Below are positions 9,039 through 18,411 of a stretch of 64,000 nucleotides of DNA, one piece after another. Source of the DNA: JBBQLG01 sp964251665 (GTDB lineage: Bacteria > Bacteroidota > Bacteroidia > Cytophagales > Spirosomataceae); assembly GCA_964251665.1 (NCBI GenBank), contig CAXUKO010000002.1, positions 434,001 through 498,000 on the forward strand, written 5' to 3'. The notes beneath the pieces are model-generated. The model made no database searches. It had not been told where the DNA came from and worked only from the letters and a program-made list of their open reading frames with translations. Within the stretch, counting starts at the first letter, position 1; each line of letters opens with the position of its first letter. Position numbers and translations under genes: made by a program.

Positions 9039-11591
9039 TTACTTGCCGTCCTGGTTGGTCTGAAGGACGTATTTATTCAGTTCCTTGGCTGTCCAGGGCA
9101 CTACCCGGCCCTGCGAAGTAACACGCGTTGTCCCCACCACCCGTTTGCCAATCGGACCGGCCTGATTGCCCCACTCATTGCGGATGTACATCAGAATGGC
9201 CGTAATTGAGGTATCATCCATCGTTGAATGCGCGGGCATCACCGGTAAGATAGCGGGTGTGTTATACACCTTACCTGCTACGTCTACCGGCCCTTCCATG
9301 CCGTGCAGCAGGATGAGGGCGAGCCGTTTCCCGTCGCCCAGCACCCAGTCAGAGCCAATCAGAGGGGGGGCAAACCGGGCCATGCCCTTGCCATCGGTAC
9401 CATGACAGCCGGAGCAGGTGCTCAGGTAAAGCTGCCTACCCGAAGCAAACAGTTTCTGTTCATCGTCGCTCAGGGGATTGGCCTTGGCTACAACTGTTCG
9501 ATCCACGGTATGGCCGGGCCACTCGAACATCGAGGCCATAGCCGCTTGGCGAGACGGCTCAATAATGTTGGACTGGGTTAGAATGCGGGGAGCAGCAGCC
9601 AGGTGTACCGGCGGCAACTTGCCCGTACCAGCCCCAATGGACAGCCCCGAAACCACTGCTTTCTGCTGCCAGTTCAGGGTTCCTTTGTTGGCGTCAAGCA
9701 AGGCCAGTAGCCCCGTTAATTCGGTCGGTTCCCGTTTCCGAACGATGGCGGTAGTCAGCATCTCCACAAAAATCTCTCGGGCTGGCTCCTGCGTTTGCCA
9801 GCCCGCAGTTTTCCACAAACGCTGTAAAAACGCATACTCATTATCTTGCAGGCTGCTCAAAACAGCGTCCCGAATTAACGGCGATGTGCCGTAGCGTTGA
9901 ACAACATCGGCTAACAGTTGCTGCGATACATCCGTATCAAGCACCTGAGCCGTTAAGGCTATTTGCAGTACCTGCTCGGCCGTTGCTTTCTTTTCCCGGT
10001 TTAGCAGGGCCTGCCCAAGTGAGGTACGAATCGTTTTATCGGCTTCGGCAAATGGCTCCAGCAAGCGGATGGCGGTTGCCTGTATCAGCGGATTCGGGTC
10101 GGATACCAGCGTCAGAAGATCGGTTGGCTGGCTTAGTTGCAGGCCGTTCAGTGTCCATAGGGCGTGGAAGCGGCCCAATGGGTTTGTACCTTTCAGGGCG
10201 AGATCCGTTACCGCCTGAAGAACCGTTTTGTCGTTACGCTCGATTAGTAATTCCTGTGCCATATCCCGATACCAGCCATCCGGGTTCGAGAGGTAGCCAA
10301 CCAGTTCAGCGGACGAAGCCGCAGACAGTTTTTTCGGGGCCGGAGCTTTCCAGTCCTGCGGTACAATCCGCCAGATGCGGCCCCGGTTAACGGGTTGTAC
10401 CAACTTACGGGCCAGGGTTTGCTCTTTTAGGTAGGGCGTGATGTAAGCCCCGTGCTGAATCAGGCCCCGGTAAATATCAGCTACGTACAGGGCACCGTCG
10501 GGTCCCGTGGCCAGGTTCACCGGCCGGAACCGTTCATCCGTTGAGGCCAGAAACTCCCGGCCGGGGTGCGGGTCACGCGCCGTTACCAGCGACCCGGTTT
10601 CGGTCATGATGTTGCGCTTGATCAGGTTACCAGCGGGTTCGCACACAAAGACGTTGCCCGCAAATGCTTTAGGCAGAGCCGTTCCCCGGTATACAAGTGG
10701 CGAGCAGGCCGCCGTAAATTCCAGCAATCGACCGTCCTTGTCCAGGGTACCGGGAATATAGCCCCGGTTAACGGCCGGGTTGGGCCGAATGGGATAGACC
10801 CGCCGGTCGATGGTGAGGCCCTGATCAATGCCCGTTGTGGCGGTATGGTGTTTATTGCGGGAGAGGTAGTTGGGCGGTACCAGATCAGCGTGCAGTTGCG
10901 ACCAGTTATAGTTGTAATATAGTCGGCCTTTGTCGTCGTGACTTAAGCCCCACTGCCCCCGGAATTCGGTGCTGTCGCGCTGCCACTTGCCCGCTTCGAG
11001 GTGATACCGAAAGCGGGATTTGGCGTTATAGTACCAGTTGTCCATACCCCGCCAGAGGCCATTACCGGCATGTTCGGGCAGGGCGCTACCGGCATAGTCC
11101 TTGTCAATGAGCGTTTTAGTATCTGCTTTCAGATCACCGTTTTTATCTTCGGTCAGCCACAGGCTCCCGTTCTCGGCCACCAGCGCGCCACCCGGAACCA
11201 GCGCCAGTGCTCTTGGCATAATCAGGCTATCGAGATAAACAGTGCTAATATCCATCTGGCCGTCGCCATTGGTGTCCTCCAGTACGGATACGCGCCCAAC
11301 CCGGTTGTTTTCGCCCTCCCCGTCGATGGTTGGCATGAAGCCACGCATCTCAACGACCCAAAGTCTGCCATCGGCGTCGAACGTCATCACGACCGGGTCC
11401 TGAACCATCGGCTCAGCCGCAACAAGCTGTACTTTCAGCCCCGGCTCAACCTGAAACGTAGCCAGTTCCTGAGCCGGGGTCAGGGCAGGGGAGGGGCCAT
11501 CGTCCAGTGGGTTGCGCAGCCCCATTGTTAAGCTTAACAGGACCAGCAGGCCAGCGCCGAACAGACAGACAGTATAAACAGGCTTACTCAT
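9039..11591 (-). CDS. PVC-type beta-propeller dehydrogenase with HEAT region and C-terminal cytochrome c
   Basis: 850 residues with an N-terminal hydrophobic export or anchor segment. Residues about 40-420 form a beta-propeller with VEPGLKVQLVAAEPMV and DPVVMTFDADGRLWVVEMRG, typical of the membrane-bound dehydrogenase family first described in Planctomycetes. A helical HEAT-like region follows (about 430-640). The C-terminus is a cytochrome c domain with haem motif CSGCH at 726-730 and a likely axial Met in ILPVMPAHS. The enzyme probably oxidises a sugar-type substrate in the periplasm and passes electrons to the haem and the respiratory chain. It leads the minus-strand run and is divergent from the SDR at 11745. 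Confidence 0.87.
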   Translation of the reverse strand: MSKPVYTVCLFGAGLLVLLSLTMGLRNPLDDGPSPALTPAQELATFQVEPGLKVQLVAAEPMVQDPVVMTFDADGRLWVVEMRGFMPTIDGEGENNRVGRVSVLEDTNGDGQMDISTVYLDSLIMPRALALVPGGALVAENGSLWLTEDKNGDLKADTKTLIDKDYAGSALPEHAGNGLWRGMDNWYYNAKSRFRYHLEAGKWQRDSTEFRGQWGLSHDDKGRLYYNYNWSQLHADLVPPNYLSRNKHHTATTGIDQGLTIDRRVYPIRPNPAVNRGYIPGTLDKDGRLLEFTAACSPLVYRGTALPKAFAGNVFVCEPAGNLIKRNIMTETGSLVTARDPHPGREFLASTDERFRPVNLATGPDGALYVADIYRGLIQHGAYITPYLKEQTLARKLVQPVNRGRIWRIVPQDWKAPAPKKLSAASSAELVGYLSNPDGWYRDMAQELLIERNDKTVLQAVTDLALKGTNPLGRFHALWTLNGLQLSQPTDLLTLVSDPNPLIQATAIRLLEPFAEADKTIRTSLGQALLNREKKATAEQVLQIALTAQVLDTDVSQQLLADVVQRYGTSPLIRDAVLSSLQDNEYAFLQRLWKTAGWQTQEPAREIFVEMLTTAIVRKREPTELTGLLALLDANKGTLNWQQKAVVSGLSIGAGTGKLPPVHLAAAPRILTQSNIIEPSRQAAMASMFEWPGHTVDRTVVAKANPLSDDEQKLFASGRQLYLSTCSGCHGTDGKGMARFAPPLIGSDWVLGDGKRLALILLHGMEGPVDVAGKVYNTPAILPVMPAHSTMDDTSITAILMYIRNEWGNQAGPIGKRVVGTTRVTSQGRVVPWTAKELNKYVLQTNQDGK

Positions 11592-11744
11592 AGACAGGGG
11601 CGGATTAGCGATTCGATTACTCGGTTGCTCTGGACAATAAAGACAGGTTCATTTCTCAAATACTCCTAACGGTTCTCTAAATTCTACAATATATACAGGA
11701 GATTAAGCCAGTTGTTCAGCTTTGGGAGCATAAAAAGCAAGTAG
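11592..11744. promoter_or_regulatory. divergent intergenic region
   Basis: This 153-bp AT-rich gap separates the divergent cytochrome-dehydrogenase and SDR genes and must hold promoters for both directions. I found no exact TAnnTTTG element, so no promoter is placed. Confidence 0.4.
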
Positions 11745-12530
11745 ATGGTACCAACCGCAGAACAACGCACTTTTTGGCCGAATCGATTTGATAATCAGGC
11801 CGCTATTGTCACGGGCGCAGCCGAGGGAATTGGTAAAGGCATTGCCCGGCGATTAGCTGCCGAAGGCGCAGCGGTAGCCCTGTTCGACATCAATGCAGAG
11901 GCTCTTGAACGCACGATGGCTGAGTTTACCGGACAGGGGTATGCCGTGACGGGACATGTCGTGAATATTGCCGATGAACAAGCCGTTGACAAAGCCGTTC
12001 AGGCTGTTCTAAAAGCCGTTGACCGAATCGATATTATGGTGAATTCGGCGGGTATCGTAGGGCCAACCAGTACTAAAATCACCGATTATTCCGTCGATGC
12101 CTATGATCAGGTGTACCAGATCAACCTGCGGGGGGCTTTCCTGATGACCAAATGGACCATCAAAGCGATGGAGCCTGCCGGGTACGGGCGCATTCTACAT
12201 CTGGCTTCCATTGCCGGTAAGGAAGGCAATCCGTTTATGGCGGGCTATTCGTCCATGAAGGCGGGTGTTATCGGGCTGGTGAAAGGGATCGCCAAAGAAT
12301 ACGCTGAAACAGGCATTACGGTTAACGGTATCGCTCCGGCTGTTATCAGAACGGCTATGAATGAGAACACCGCCCCCGAGCAACTGGCCTACATGACCGC
12401 CAAAATTCCCATGAAGCGGTTAGGCACCGTAGAGGAAGTAGCTAATCTGGCCGCCCGGATTGTCTCGAAAGAAGCCAGTTTTACCACCGGTTTTATCTTC
12501 GATCTATCGGGCGGACGGGCAACCTACTAA
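11745..12530 (+). CDS. SDR family oxidoreductase, sugar-acid pathway
   Basis: A 261-residue short-chain dehydrogenase with cofactor motif TGAAEGIGKG, Asp in FDINAEAL (suggesting NAD+ preference), NSAGIVG, the catalytic Ser in LASIAG, and YSSMK (YxxxK). It heads a three-gene plus-strand set with an FAH-family enzyme and an aldehyde dehydrogenase. Two routes fit. In Weimberg-type pathways an SDR oxidises the aldose. In the L-fucose/L-rhamnose diketo route an SDR oxidises 2-keto-3-deoxy acids ahead of an FAH hydrolase. The neighbouring ketoglutarate-semialdehyde-type dehydrogenase slightly favours the first. Confidence 0.87.
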   Translation: MVPTAEQRTFWPNRFDNQAAIVTGAAEGIGKGIARRLAAEGAAVALFDINAEALERTMAEFTGQGYAVTGHVVNIADEQAVDKAVQAVLKAVDRIDIMVNSAGIVGPTSTKITDYSVDAYDQVYQINLRGAFLMTKWTIKAMEPAGYGRILHLASIAGKEGNPFMAGYSSMKAGVIGLVKGIAKEYAETGITVNGIAPAVIRTAMNENTAPEQLAYMTAKIPMKRLGTVEEVANLAARIVSKEASFTTGFIFDLSGGRATY

Positions 12531-12653
12531 GTTGATCTTAGCGTCTGGCCCGTTGTTCGCCCGCTGGCCTACCAACAAAACGAATACCCGGCACTACCTT
12601 TACCCGCCAGTACGAACCCATACGAATAACCCTGACCGGTTAGCCTCACTACC

Positions 12654-13493
12654 ATGAAAATCTACAAAACGACCAGCGGCATCGTGCTGGAATCGGAAGG
12701 CATTGTAAAACACTCGGCTCAAACCGACTGGGATGTATACATTAACCGCGACGGGCTGCATGGCCTGGTTCGGGCCGAGTTCGATGATGCCCAAACAGAG
12801 CTAAAAACCCCGGACTGGCTGGCAGGGCAAACTGTATTGCCTCCCATTCAGCAGCAGGAAATCTGGGCTTCGGGCGTTACGTACCTGCGGAGCCGGGATG
12901 CCCGGATGGAGGAATCCAAAACCGCCGGGGGCGATACCTTCTACGATAAAGTGTACGACGCCGAGCGACCCGAACTGTTTTTTAAAGCCACCGCCGGGCG
13001 CACCGTTGGCACCAACGATTTTGTGCGCATTCGGGAGGATTCGACCTGGGATGTGCCCGAACCGGAGCTAACTCTGTTTATCACGTCGTCGGGTACCATA
13101 GCGGGTTACACCGTTGGCAACGATATGAGTTCGCGTAGCATCGAGGGCGAAAATCCGCTGTATTTGCCGCAGGCCAAAAGCTACGACCGCTGCGCCGGTT
13201 TGGGTCCCTGCCTATTCGTACCCGAAACGCCCATTGATCCGGCTACGCTCATTACGCTGGCCATCAACCGCGACAGTCAACCGGCCTTTTCTGCCCAAAT
13301 TGCGATCAATCAGATGAAACGGCAGCATCAGGAACTGGTTGGTTACCTGTTCCGGGAGTGCAGTTTTCCGCACGGCGTCTTTCTGATGACGGGCACCGGC
13401 ATTGTACCGCCCAACAGCTTCACGCTGCAATCGGGCGATGAAATTTTGATTACTATTGATGGCATTGGAACGCTTAGAAATCTGGTCGAATAA
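12654..13493 (+). CDS. fumarylacetoacetate hydrolase-fold 2-keto-3-deoxy-sugar-acid dehydratase/hydrolase
   Basis: 279 residues of the FAH superfamily. Visible segments are GVTYLRSRDARMEES, the metal-binding acidic motif in WDVPEPELTLF, and GYTVGNDMSSRSIEGENPLY, close to the XylX / L-2-keto-3-deoxyarabonate dehydratase-type subgroup. Known members dehydrate 2-keto-3-deoxy-pentonates to 2-ketoglutarate semialdehyde or hydrolyse 2,4-diketo-3-deoxy acids. The stop codon overlaps the next start by one base (TAATG, 13491-13495), indicating translational coupling to the aldehyde dehydrogenase. That pairing matches the dehydratase to semialdehyde dehydrogenase order of the Weimberg pathway. Confidence 0.85.
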   Translation: MKIYKTTSGIVLESEGIVKHSAQTDWDVYINRDGLHGLVRAEFDDAQTELKTPDWLAGQTVLPPIQQQEIWASGVTYLRSRDARMEESKTAGGDTFYDKVYDAERPELFFKATAGRTVGTNDFVRIREDSTWDVPEPELTLFITSSGTIAGYTVGNDMSSRSIEGENPLYLPQAKSYDRCAGLGPCLFVPETPIDPATLITLAINRDSQPAFSAQIAINQMKRQHQELVGYLFRECSFPHGVFLMTGTGIVPPNSFTLQSGDEILITIDGIGTLRNLVE

Positions 13494-15001
13494 TGACGAT
13501 AACTGGACAACAACTGATTGGTAACACGGTATCTCAGGCAGGTACACATTCTTTCACGGGTTACAACCGCCTGACCAACGAGCCGCTCGAACCGGCATTT
13601 TACGAAGCCACCGGCGCCGAAATTGACCGGGCCGTAGCGTTGGCGGATCAGGCCTTCTGGACATACCGCAAAAAAAGCGGAGCCGAGCGGGCTGCCTTTC
13701 TTGACGCTATTGGCGAGGAAATTCTGGTGTTAGGCGACGAGCTGATTCAAACGGCCATGCGCGAATCGGCCTTACCCGAAGGACGGTTGCAGGGTGAGCG
13801 CGGACGTACCGTTGGCCAATTGAAGCTATTTGCCGAATTCATCCGCGACAACGCCTGGGTACGACCCATCGTTGATCCTGCGCAACCCGACCGAACACCC
13901 TTACCCCGCCCTGAACTACGGCAACAGCAACTGGCCATTGGTCCGGTCGCTATTTTTGGAGCCAGTAACTTCCCGTTCGCCTTTTCAGTAGCCGGGGGCG
14001 ATACCGTGTCGGCGCTGGCGGCTGGCTGCCCGGTGGTGTTTAAGGCACACCCGGCGCATCCCATTACCTGCGAACTTGTTGGTACGGCCATTCTAAAGGC
14101 AGCGCAGCGCACTGGTATGCCGGAGGGCGTATTCTCAATGGTGCAGGGCGTTTCGCACCAGGTGGGCGAAGCGTTGGTTGCCCATCCGCTGATTAAAGCT
14201 GTGGGCTTTACCGGTTCTTTCCGGGGAGGCAAAGCACTGTATGATCTGGCCGTCCGGCGCGACGAGCCGATTCCGGTATATGCCGAAATGGGCAGCACCA
14301 ACCCGGTATTTTTTCTGCCGGGTGCGCTGGCGCAGAACGCAGCCAACTTAGCGACTTCCTTTGCCGGTTCCATTACGCTGGGTATGGGGCAGTTCTGCAC
14401 CAATCCGGGCCTGTTCGTTATTCCGCAGGAGCAAACCCCCTTTGCCGATCAGGTAGCTAAAAAGCTCGACCAGATAGCGGTCAGCCCGTTGCTGACGGAA
14501 GGTATCCAGAAAGCTTATTTGCAAGGCATCGCGCAGCAACAGCTGGCCCACGGCACTACGGTGCTGACCGACTGGAATGCGCAGGATGTGCGGCCTCACC
14601 TTTTGCTGACTACGGTTGGCCATACGGTGCAACACCCCGAGCTGACCGAAGAAGTGTTTGGCCCCTCGACAGTAGGCGTCGTGGCCGAGTCAAAAGCCGA
14701 TATGCTGGCCTTCGCCCGGAGCCTGCGCGGACATTTAACCGCCACCATTCACGGTACCGAAGCCGACTTAGCCGAATACGAAGAACTGGTGGATATTTTA
14801 ACCACCAAAGTCGGGCGTATTCTGTTCAATGGCTTTCCGACCGGCGTAGAGGTGAGCCACGCAATGGTACACGGCGGCCCGTTTCCGGCCACGACCGATT
14901 CACGTAGCACGTCGGTGGGAACAACGGCCATTTATCGGTTTACCCGGCCGGTCTGTTTTCAGGATTTCCCGATCAGCGCCCTCCCGCCCGAACTGCGGTA
15001 A
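13493..15001 (+). CDS. NADP-type aldehyde dehydrogenase, 2-ketoglutarate semialdehyde dehydrogenase-like
   Basis: A 502-residue aldehyde dehydrogenase. Catalytic Cys302 sits in MGQFCTNPG and the general base Glu265 in YAEMGSTNP; FGASNFPFAFSVAGGD is the cofactor-binding turn. The long N-terminal helix region (GRTVGQLKLFAEFIRDNAW) is typical of the KGSADH-III group, which oxidises 2-ketoglutarate semialdehyde to 2-ketoglutarate. The start overlaps the FAH stop by one base. Together they would feed pentose-derived carbon directly to the TCA cycle. Assignment to this substrate is by family resemblance and context. Confidence 0.87.
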   Translation: MTITGQQLIGNTVSQAGTHSFTGYNRLTNEPLEPAFYEATGAEIDRAVALADQAFWTYRKKSGAERAAFLDAIGEEILVLGDELIQTAMRESALPEGRLQGERGRTVGQLKLFAEFIRDNAWVRPIVDPAQPDRTPLPRPELRQQQLAIGPVAIFGASNFPFAFSVAGGDTVSALAAGCPVVFKAHPAHPITCELVGTAILKAAQRTGMPEGVFSMVQGVSHQVGEALVAHPLIKAVGFTGSFRGGKALYDLAVRRDEPIPVYAEMGSTNPVFFLPGALAQNAANLATSFAGSITLGMGQFCTNPGLFVIPQEQTPFADQVAKKLDQIAVSPLLTEGIQKAYLQGIAQQQLAHGTTVLTDWNAQDVRPHLLLTTVGHTVQHPELTEEVFGPSTVGVVAESKADMLAFARSLRGHLTATIHGTEADLAEYEELVDILTTKVGRILFNGFPTGVEVSHAMVHGGPFPATTDSRSTSVGTTAIYRFTRPVCFQDFPISALPPELR

Positions 15002-15042
15002 CGTAACCACCGGGATACAGCCTCAAAAAGAAACCGGACTTG

Positions 15043-16620
15043 TTACTTACTGGATTCACCTGATAAGGGAACCAGTTTAGCCGACAGGTCCGGTTTTTTC
15101 ATGCCTTCGTCGAACGGAAACATGGGTCGCTTAATGCGTTTGTAGGGCAATCGGGCCAAGTCCTGATCAACTCCGCCGGGTGTCAGCGCCATAATCCAGT
15201 CGGCTTGCATGGCGTACAGTTCGGGTTCGAGGTAACCGATTTTAACGACCACAATCGCTGATCCTCTGGGGTTAAGATTCAGTCGGGTGAAGTCGATTTC
15301 CTTGTGATAGGGTTTGCGTTTCTGGGTAACAATTACGTTGATGCTCCCTACTCGCACAACCACTTCGACCTCGGCATCTTTATCGCCACGTACAATCGAC
15401 TTGACAATGCCTTTCAGCGGTACCGGTGGGGCAAAACGAGCGTCGACACGCGCACCGGCTGTTCCCTCAACCATTCCGCCAACACCAGCGGCTATGGCTT
15501 TCCTGACCAGTTCAGCGTCGGGGATGGAGGCATAAATCAGCGAAGGGCCATCCGCGCGCTGAAACTCTGGCCGGGCCAGTAGCTGAGTCAGTGTCCAGGT
15601 CACGTCACCCGCGCCACCCGCCGTGGGGTTGTCGCCGGTATCGCTGATAAAAAAGGGATGTTTCTTGCTGGCTAAGGCATTAGTCAGGCATTTCTCCAAT
15701 GTACCGGTTGGGGCTACGAAGTTAAATTGAGTACGTACATTCCAGAACGCAAGAGCCAGTTTCTCGGCCGCTTGGGTTACGCTCGCTTTATCATCGCCCG
15801 TTACCATAACAACAGCCTGATTGCGGGGTTCATCTGCCCAGGCGTATCCTATCCAGATGGCCGCATCAACGATTCCGGGTTGGGTTGAAATAGGCGCTAC
15901 CTGCTGGTAAAGGCTTTTGCCCGGCTCAATGCGCGTACTTGTTTTTTCACCGGGCAACAGAATGGGAACCGGTATCCAGGCTTTGTAGGCGGGTTTGCCT
16001 TTTCCGCTTTTTAGGCGCTCCAGCAGGTTGGCCACCGCCCGTTCCTTAGTCTGCATGGCGTCTTCATGCGGGGCCATGCGGTAGCAGGTAATCAGATCGG
16101 AGTTTTGCGCCAAGCGCCACGACACATTGCCATGCAGGTCCATTGATGTGGAAATGAGTGTTTTGTAGCCGATAACGTTTCTGATTCGGGTAATAAAATC
16201 ACCTTCCGGATCGTCCAGCCCGACTACACTCATAGCGCCGTGTATATCGAAGTACAAGCCGTCATACGGGCCATTCTTTTTGAGTGAATCCAGCGTCTTG
16301 TTCACCAGCGACTCGTACGCCTGCCGGGTTACGGCACCACCGGGCAGCGATTTTCCGACCAGTGCCGGGAGCCAGGTTGCCTGTTGCCGCAGGGGAGACG
16401 TGCTGCCCATAAACGAATAGGCCATAAAAACATCGGTACCATAGCGGGCCTGGAAGGCTTCCTCCTGCGTAACTGCCGGCGAAAATGTGCTGGATTCGAT
16501 CCCTAAACCCGCAATAGCAATCCGGGGTAACTTAGTTGGCCTGTCGGTCGTGATCGATTGGGTAAATCCCTGACTACCGGCAAAGAGCCAGATGAGAAGT
16601 ACTGCCATGCTTTGTTTCAT
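15043..16620 (-). CDS. M81 family metallopeptidase (MlrC-like), secreted
   Basis: A 525-residue protein of the M81/MlrC (microcystinase C, DUF1485) family. The start at 16620 is preferred over 16638 because it begins a good signal peptide (MKQSMAVLLIWLFAGSQGF). Family segments are RIAIAGLGIESSTFSPA, LYFDIHGAMSVVG with Asp/His metal ligands, TSMDLHGNVSW, and CYRMAPHEDAMQTKERA. MlrC opens linear peptides, but most family members have unknown substrates. It faces the aldehyde dehydrogenase gene (41-bp convergent gap), so a role in the sugar-acid pathway is not implied. Confidence 0.87.
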   Translation of the reverse strand: MKQSMAVLLIWLFAGSQGFTQSITTDRPTKLPRIAIAGLGIESSTFSPAVTQEEAFQARYGTDVFMAYSFMGSTSPLRQQATWLPALVGKSLPGGAVTRQAYESLVNKTLDSLKKNGPYDGLYFDIHGAMSVVGLDDPEGDFITRIRNVIGYKTLISTSMDLHGNVSWRLAQNSDLITCYRMAPHEDAMQTKERAVANLLERLKSGKGKPAYKAWIPVPILLPGEKTSTRIEPGKSLYQQVAPISTQPGIVDAAIWIGYAWADEPRNQAVVMVTGDDKASVTQAAEKLALAFWNVRTQFNFVAPTGTLEKCLTNALASKKHPFFISDTGDNPTAGGAGDVTWTLTQLLARPEFQRADGPSLIYASIPDAELVRKAIAAGVGGMVEGTAGARVDARFAPPVPLKGIVKSIVRGDKDAEVEVVVRVGSINVIVTQKRKPYHKEIDFTRLNLNPRGSAIVVVKIGYLEPELYAMQADWIMALTPGGVDQDLARLPYKRIKRPMFPFDEGMKKPDLSAKLVPLSGESSK

Positions 16621-16699
16621 GCCCACAATGTAAGGCATTCGGCAGAGTTGACAAGCGTTTGGTGTAGTTCCTGCTTAGCCAGGAGGTCTTTAACCAACC

Positions 16700-16951
16700 T
16701 TATACGTAGAGGGAATCCAGAAACTCCGCAGCGCAGCGTTCGTTGAACGTGCAGCGGTGGCTGCCTAACCCGTAGGTGTCGAACAACACCGTTAACATAC
16801 CGGCTTCAAAGCCTTTACTAACCACGTAGCCTACTGTCCCGGCCGGTAGCGGGCAGGTATTTTTGAAGTCTCTGTTTGTGGGCAACGTTTTGGTCAGCGA
16901 AACTTTGGTTTCATACCTGACCCGGCTATTGAAGGTAACGGGCGCGCGCAT
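16700..16951 (-). CDS. small hypothetical protein
   Basis: An 83-residue reading frame. The segment PLPAGTVGYVVSKGFEAGML followed by VLFDTYGLGSHRCT looks like a small SH3-like beta-barrel, as in domains with a G(T)xGxV core. No family is recognised with certainty. It is shorter than most real genes, but the composition is protein-like. Confidence 0.5.
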   Translation of the reverse strand: MRAPVTFNSRVRYETKVSLTKTLPTNRDFKNTCPLPAGTVGYVVSKGFEAGMLTVLFDTYGLGSHRCTFNERCAAEFLDSLYV

Positions 16952-17125
16952 AGCTAAAGGTTTGAATGTGAACCGAAAAATAGCAAACTCAACGTCCCGA
17001 AATACAAGCGTTGAGCCAACGGTCGGTCCGTCTGTAAGGGATGTAAGAGTGCCTTAGGTAAACCGTTTCGCTGATGCTTCATGCTGCGGGCAGGAAGCTG
17101 TATGCCTGAAAGGCTAAACGGGTGA

Positions 17126-17581
17126 TTAGTTCAGCGAGAAGGTCAAAGCCGGTCTCATGAACGACGTTGCCCGCTTATCGTCGGGAGCTATACGGTTGGG
17201 ATGGTCACACCCGCGCAGGAGGGCAAGCAGGGGTTTGTAGTACTGCCAGTGAAGTGTCCGCTCCCAGGCGTCAGCGCCGTAACAGCCACAGGCAATCAGC
17301 AAAGCACGGGACAGCAGGTAAGTGAGCCATACCTGCTCGAAGGCCGACAAGGTGGTGTTCCCCGTTTGCAAAGCCCTGAACCCGTTAGCAGCAAAGCGGG
17401 CACGAATCAGCAGACTATAGCCCCGGTAGCCGCTTCGTCGTTGCCCGCTGGCAAACTCAAGCAGGAAATCATGCTGTACACGCGTTTCGAGGGCCGTCGG
17501 AAGCGGCATTGCACGGATTTCGGTCGTTAAGAAGGTGACAGCCTCCCGGATTTGTTTGGTGCTAACGTTAGAGCTATTCAT
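17126..17581 (-). CDS. hypothetical protein
   Basis: A frame of about 151 residues. The ATG at 17581 is preferred to the in-frame one at 17599, since MNSSNVSTKQIREAV reads as a natural N-terminus. It is mostly alpha-helical by inspection, with a central Leu/Ala-rich helix (VWLTYLLSRALLIA), and has no signal peptide or recognised domain. Possibly a helical cytoplasmic protein of the accessory region. The 214 bp upstream (17600-17813) hold nothing I can identify. Confidence 0.55.
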   Translation of the reverse strand: MNSSNVSTKQIREAVTFLTTEIRAMPLPTALETRVQHDFLLEFASGQRRSGYRGYSLLIRARFAANGFRALQTGNTTLSAFEQVWLTYLLSRALLIACGCYGADAWERTLHWQYYKPLLALLRGCDHPNRIAPDDKRATSFMRPALTFSLN

Positions 17582-17813
17582 GGTTATTCCGTAATTCAAT
17601 CACGCTTTTTATAAGACACCCGCGCGGCTGATTCGTCACCTGTCTGCCAGCAGGAATATAACTGCCTACTGCGCGCTGCCGCATGAACTGATGCGCTGAA
17701 GGAAAATATCGCTTTCTGACTGACCGGGCAACATGCAGCAACAATAACGTACAATGAGTCAGTGTTTTATATGTGTAAACCCGGCTGAAGGTTTTTACAA
17801 ATAGACCTTTACG

Positions 17814-18320
17814 CTACAGTTTTCGCATTACCAATACCGATGAAAATGCATCGTAGGTTTTGAGGATATCCAGGCCGATTTGCGCATCAAGGTCCGTAAC
17901 AGCCTGTTCGGTCAGGGCCTTTCCTACGGATTCTTTGGTAGCTGTGAACTGTAGCCGGGTACCGCTCAGTTCGTAGGTAAGGTAAGTGTTTTTAACGGCC
18001 TTGCTGGTGGAATCCTGAGTGGTAAGGGTTAGTTGGTTGCCTGCCGTTCTATACGTTCCGGCTTCAGTGAGTGTCCTTACGCCAGCCACGGTAGAATCGA
18101 CCGACCGGCCAATGTAAGTGCCGTCACCTTTAAACTCATACGAATCGTCCTTGTTAGTATAATTTTCCGTTCGTGACGTAGCCTTCCCCTGAATGGTAGC
18201 ACTAACGACAACGGTAACGAACTGCCATTTGCCAACCAGCGACGGGGTGATGGAGTCCTTGTCTTTGCTACAGGCTGTCAGCAGCAGGCCAACCACCAAA
18301 AAGTAAGCGATGCGTTTCAC
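17814..18320 (-). CDS. lipocalin-like lipoprotein
   Basis: A GTG start at 18320 gives an exact lipoprotein signal (VKRIAYFLVVGLLLTACSKD, lipobox LTAC, Cys at residue 17). The longer ATG-started frame (from 18386) would bury this signal. The mature part has a VGKWQFV segment followed by YEFKGDGTYIG, AGTYRTAGNQLTLT and YELSGTRLQFT. This is the pattern of the lipocalin-like / META-type small beta-barrel lipoproteins common in Bacteroidota. Probably outer-membrane anchored, function unknown. A similar protein is encoded in the mobile element at 26482-26979. Confidence 0.75.
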   Translation of the reverse strand: MKRIAYFLVVGLLLTACSKDKDSITPSLVGKWQFVTVVVSATIQGKATSRTENYTNKDDSYEFKGDGTYIGRSVDSTVAGVRTLTEAGTYRTAGNQLTLTTQDSTSKAVKNTYLTYELSGTRLQFTATKESVGKALTEQAVTDLDAQIGLDILKTYDAFSSVLVMRKL

Positions 18321-18411
18321 AGGGGTTAATCGGTTAAGTGGAACGTTAAGTAAGTTCGTATAGCAGCTAAACCCGCCTGCCGCCATCTGGTTTAGTACAG
18401 CGCACTAATAA

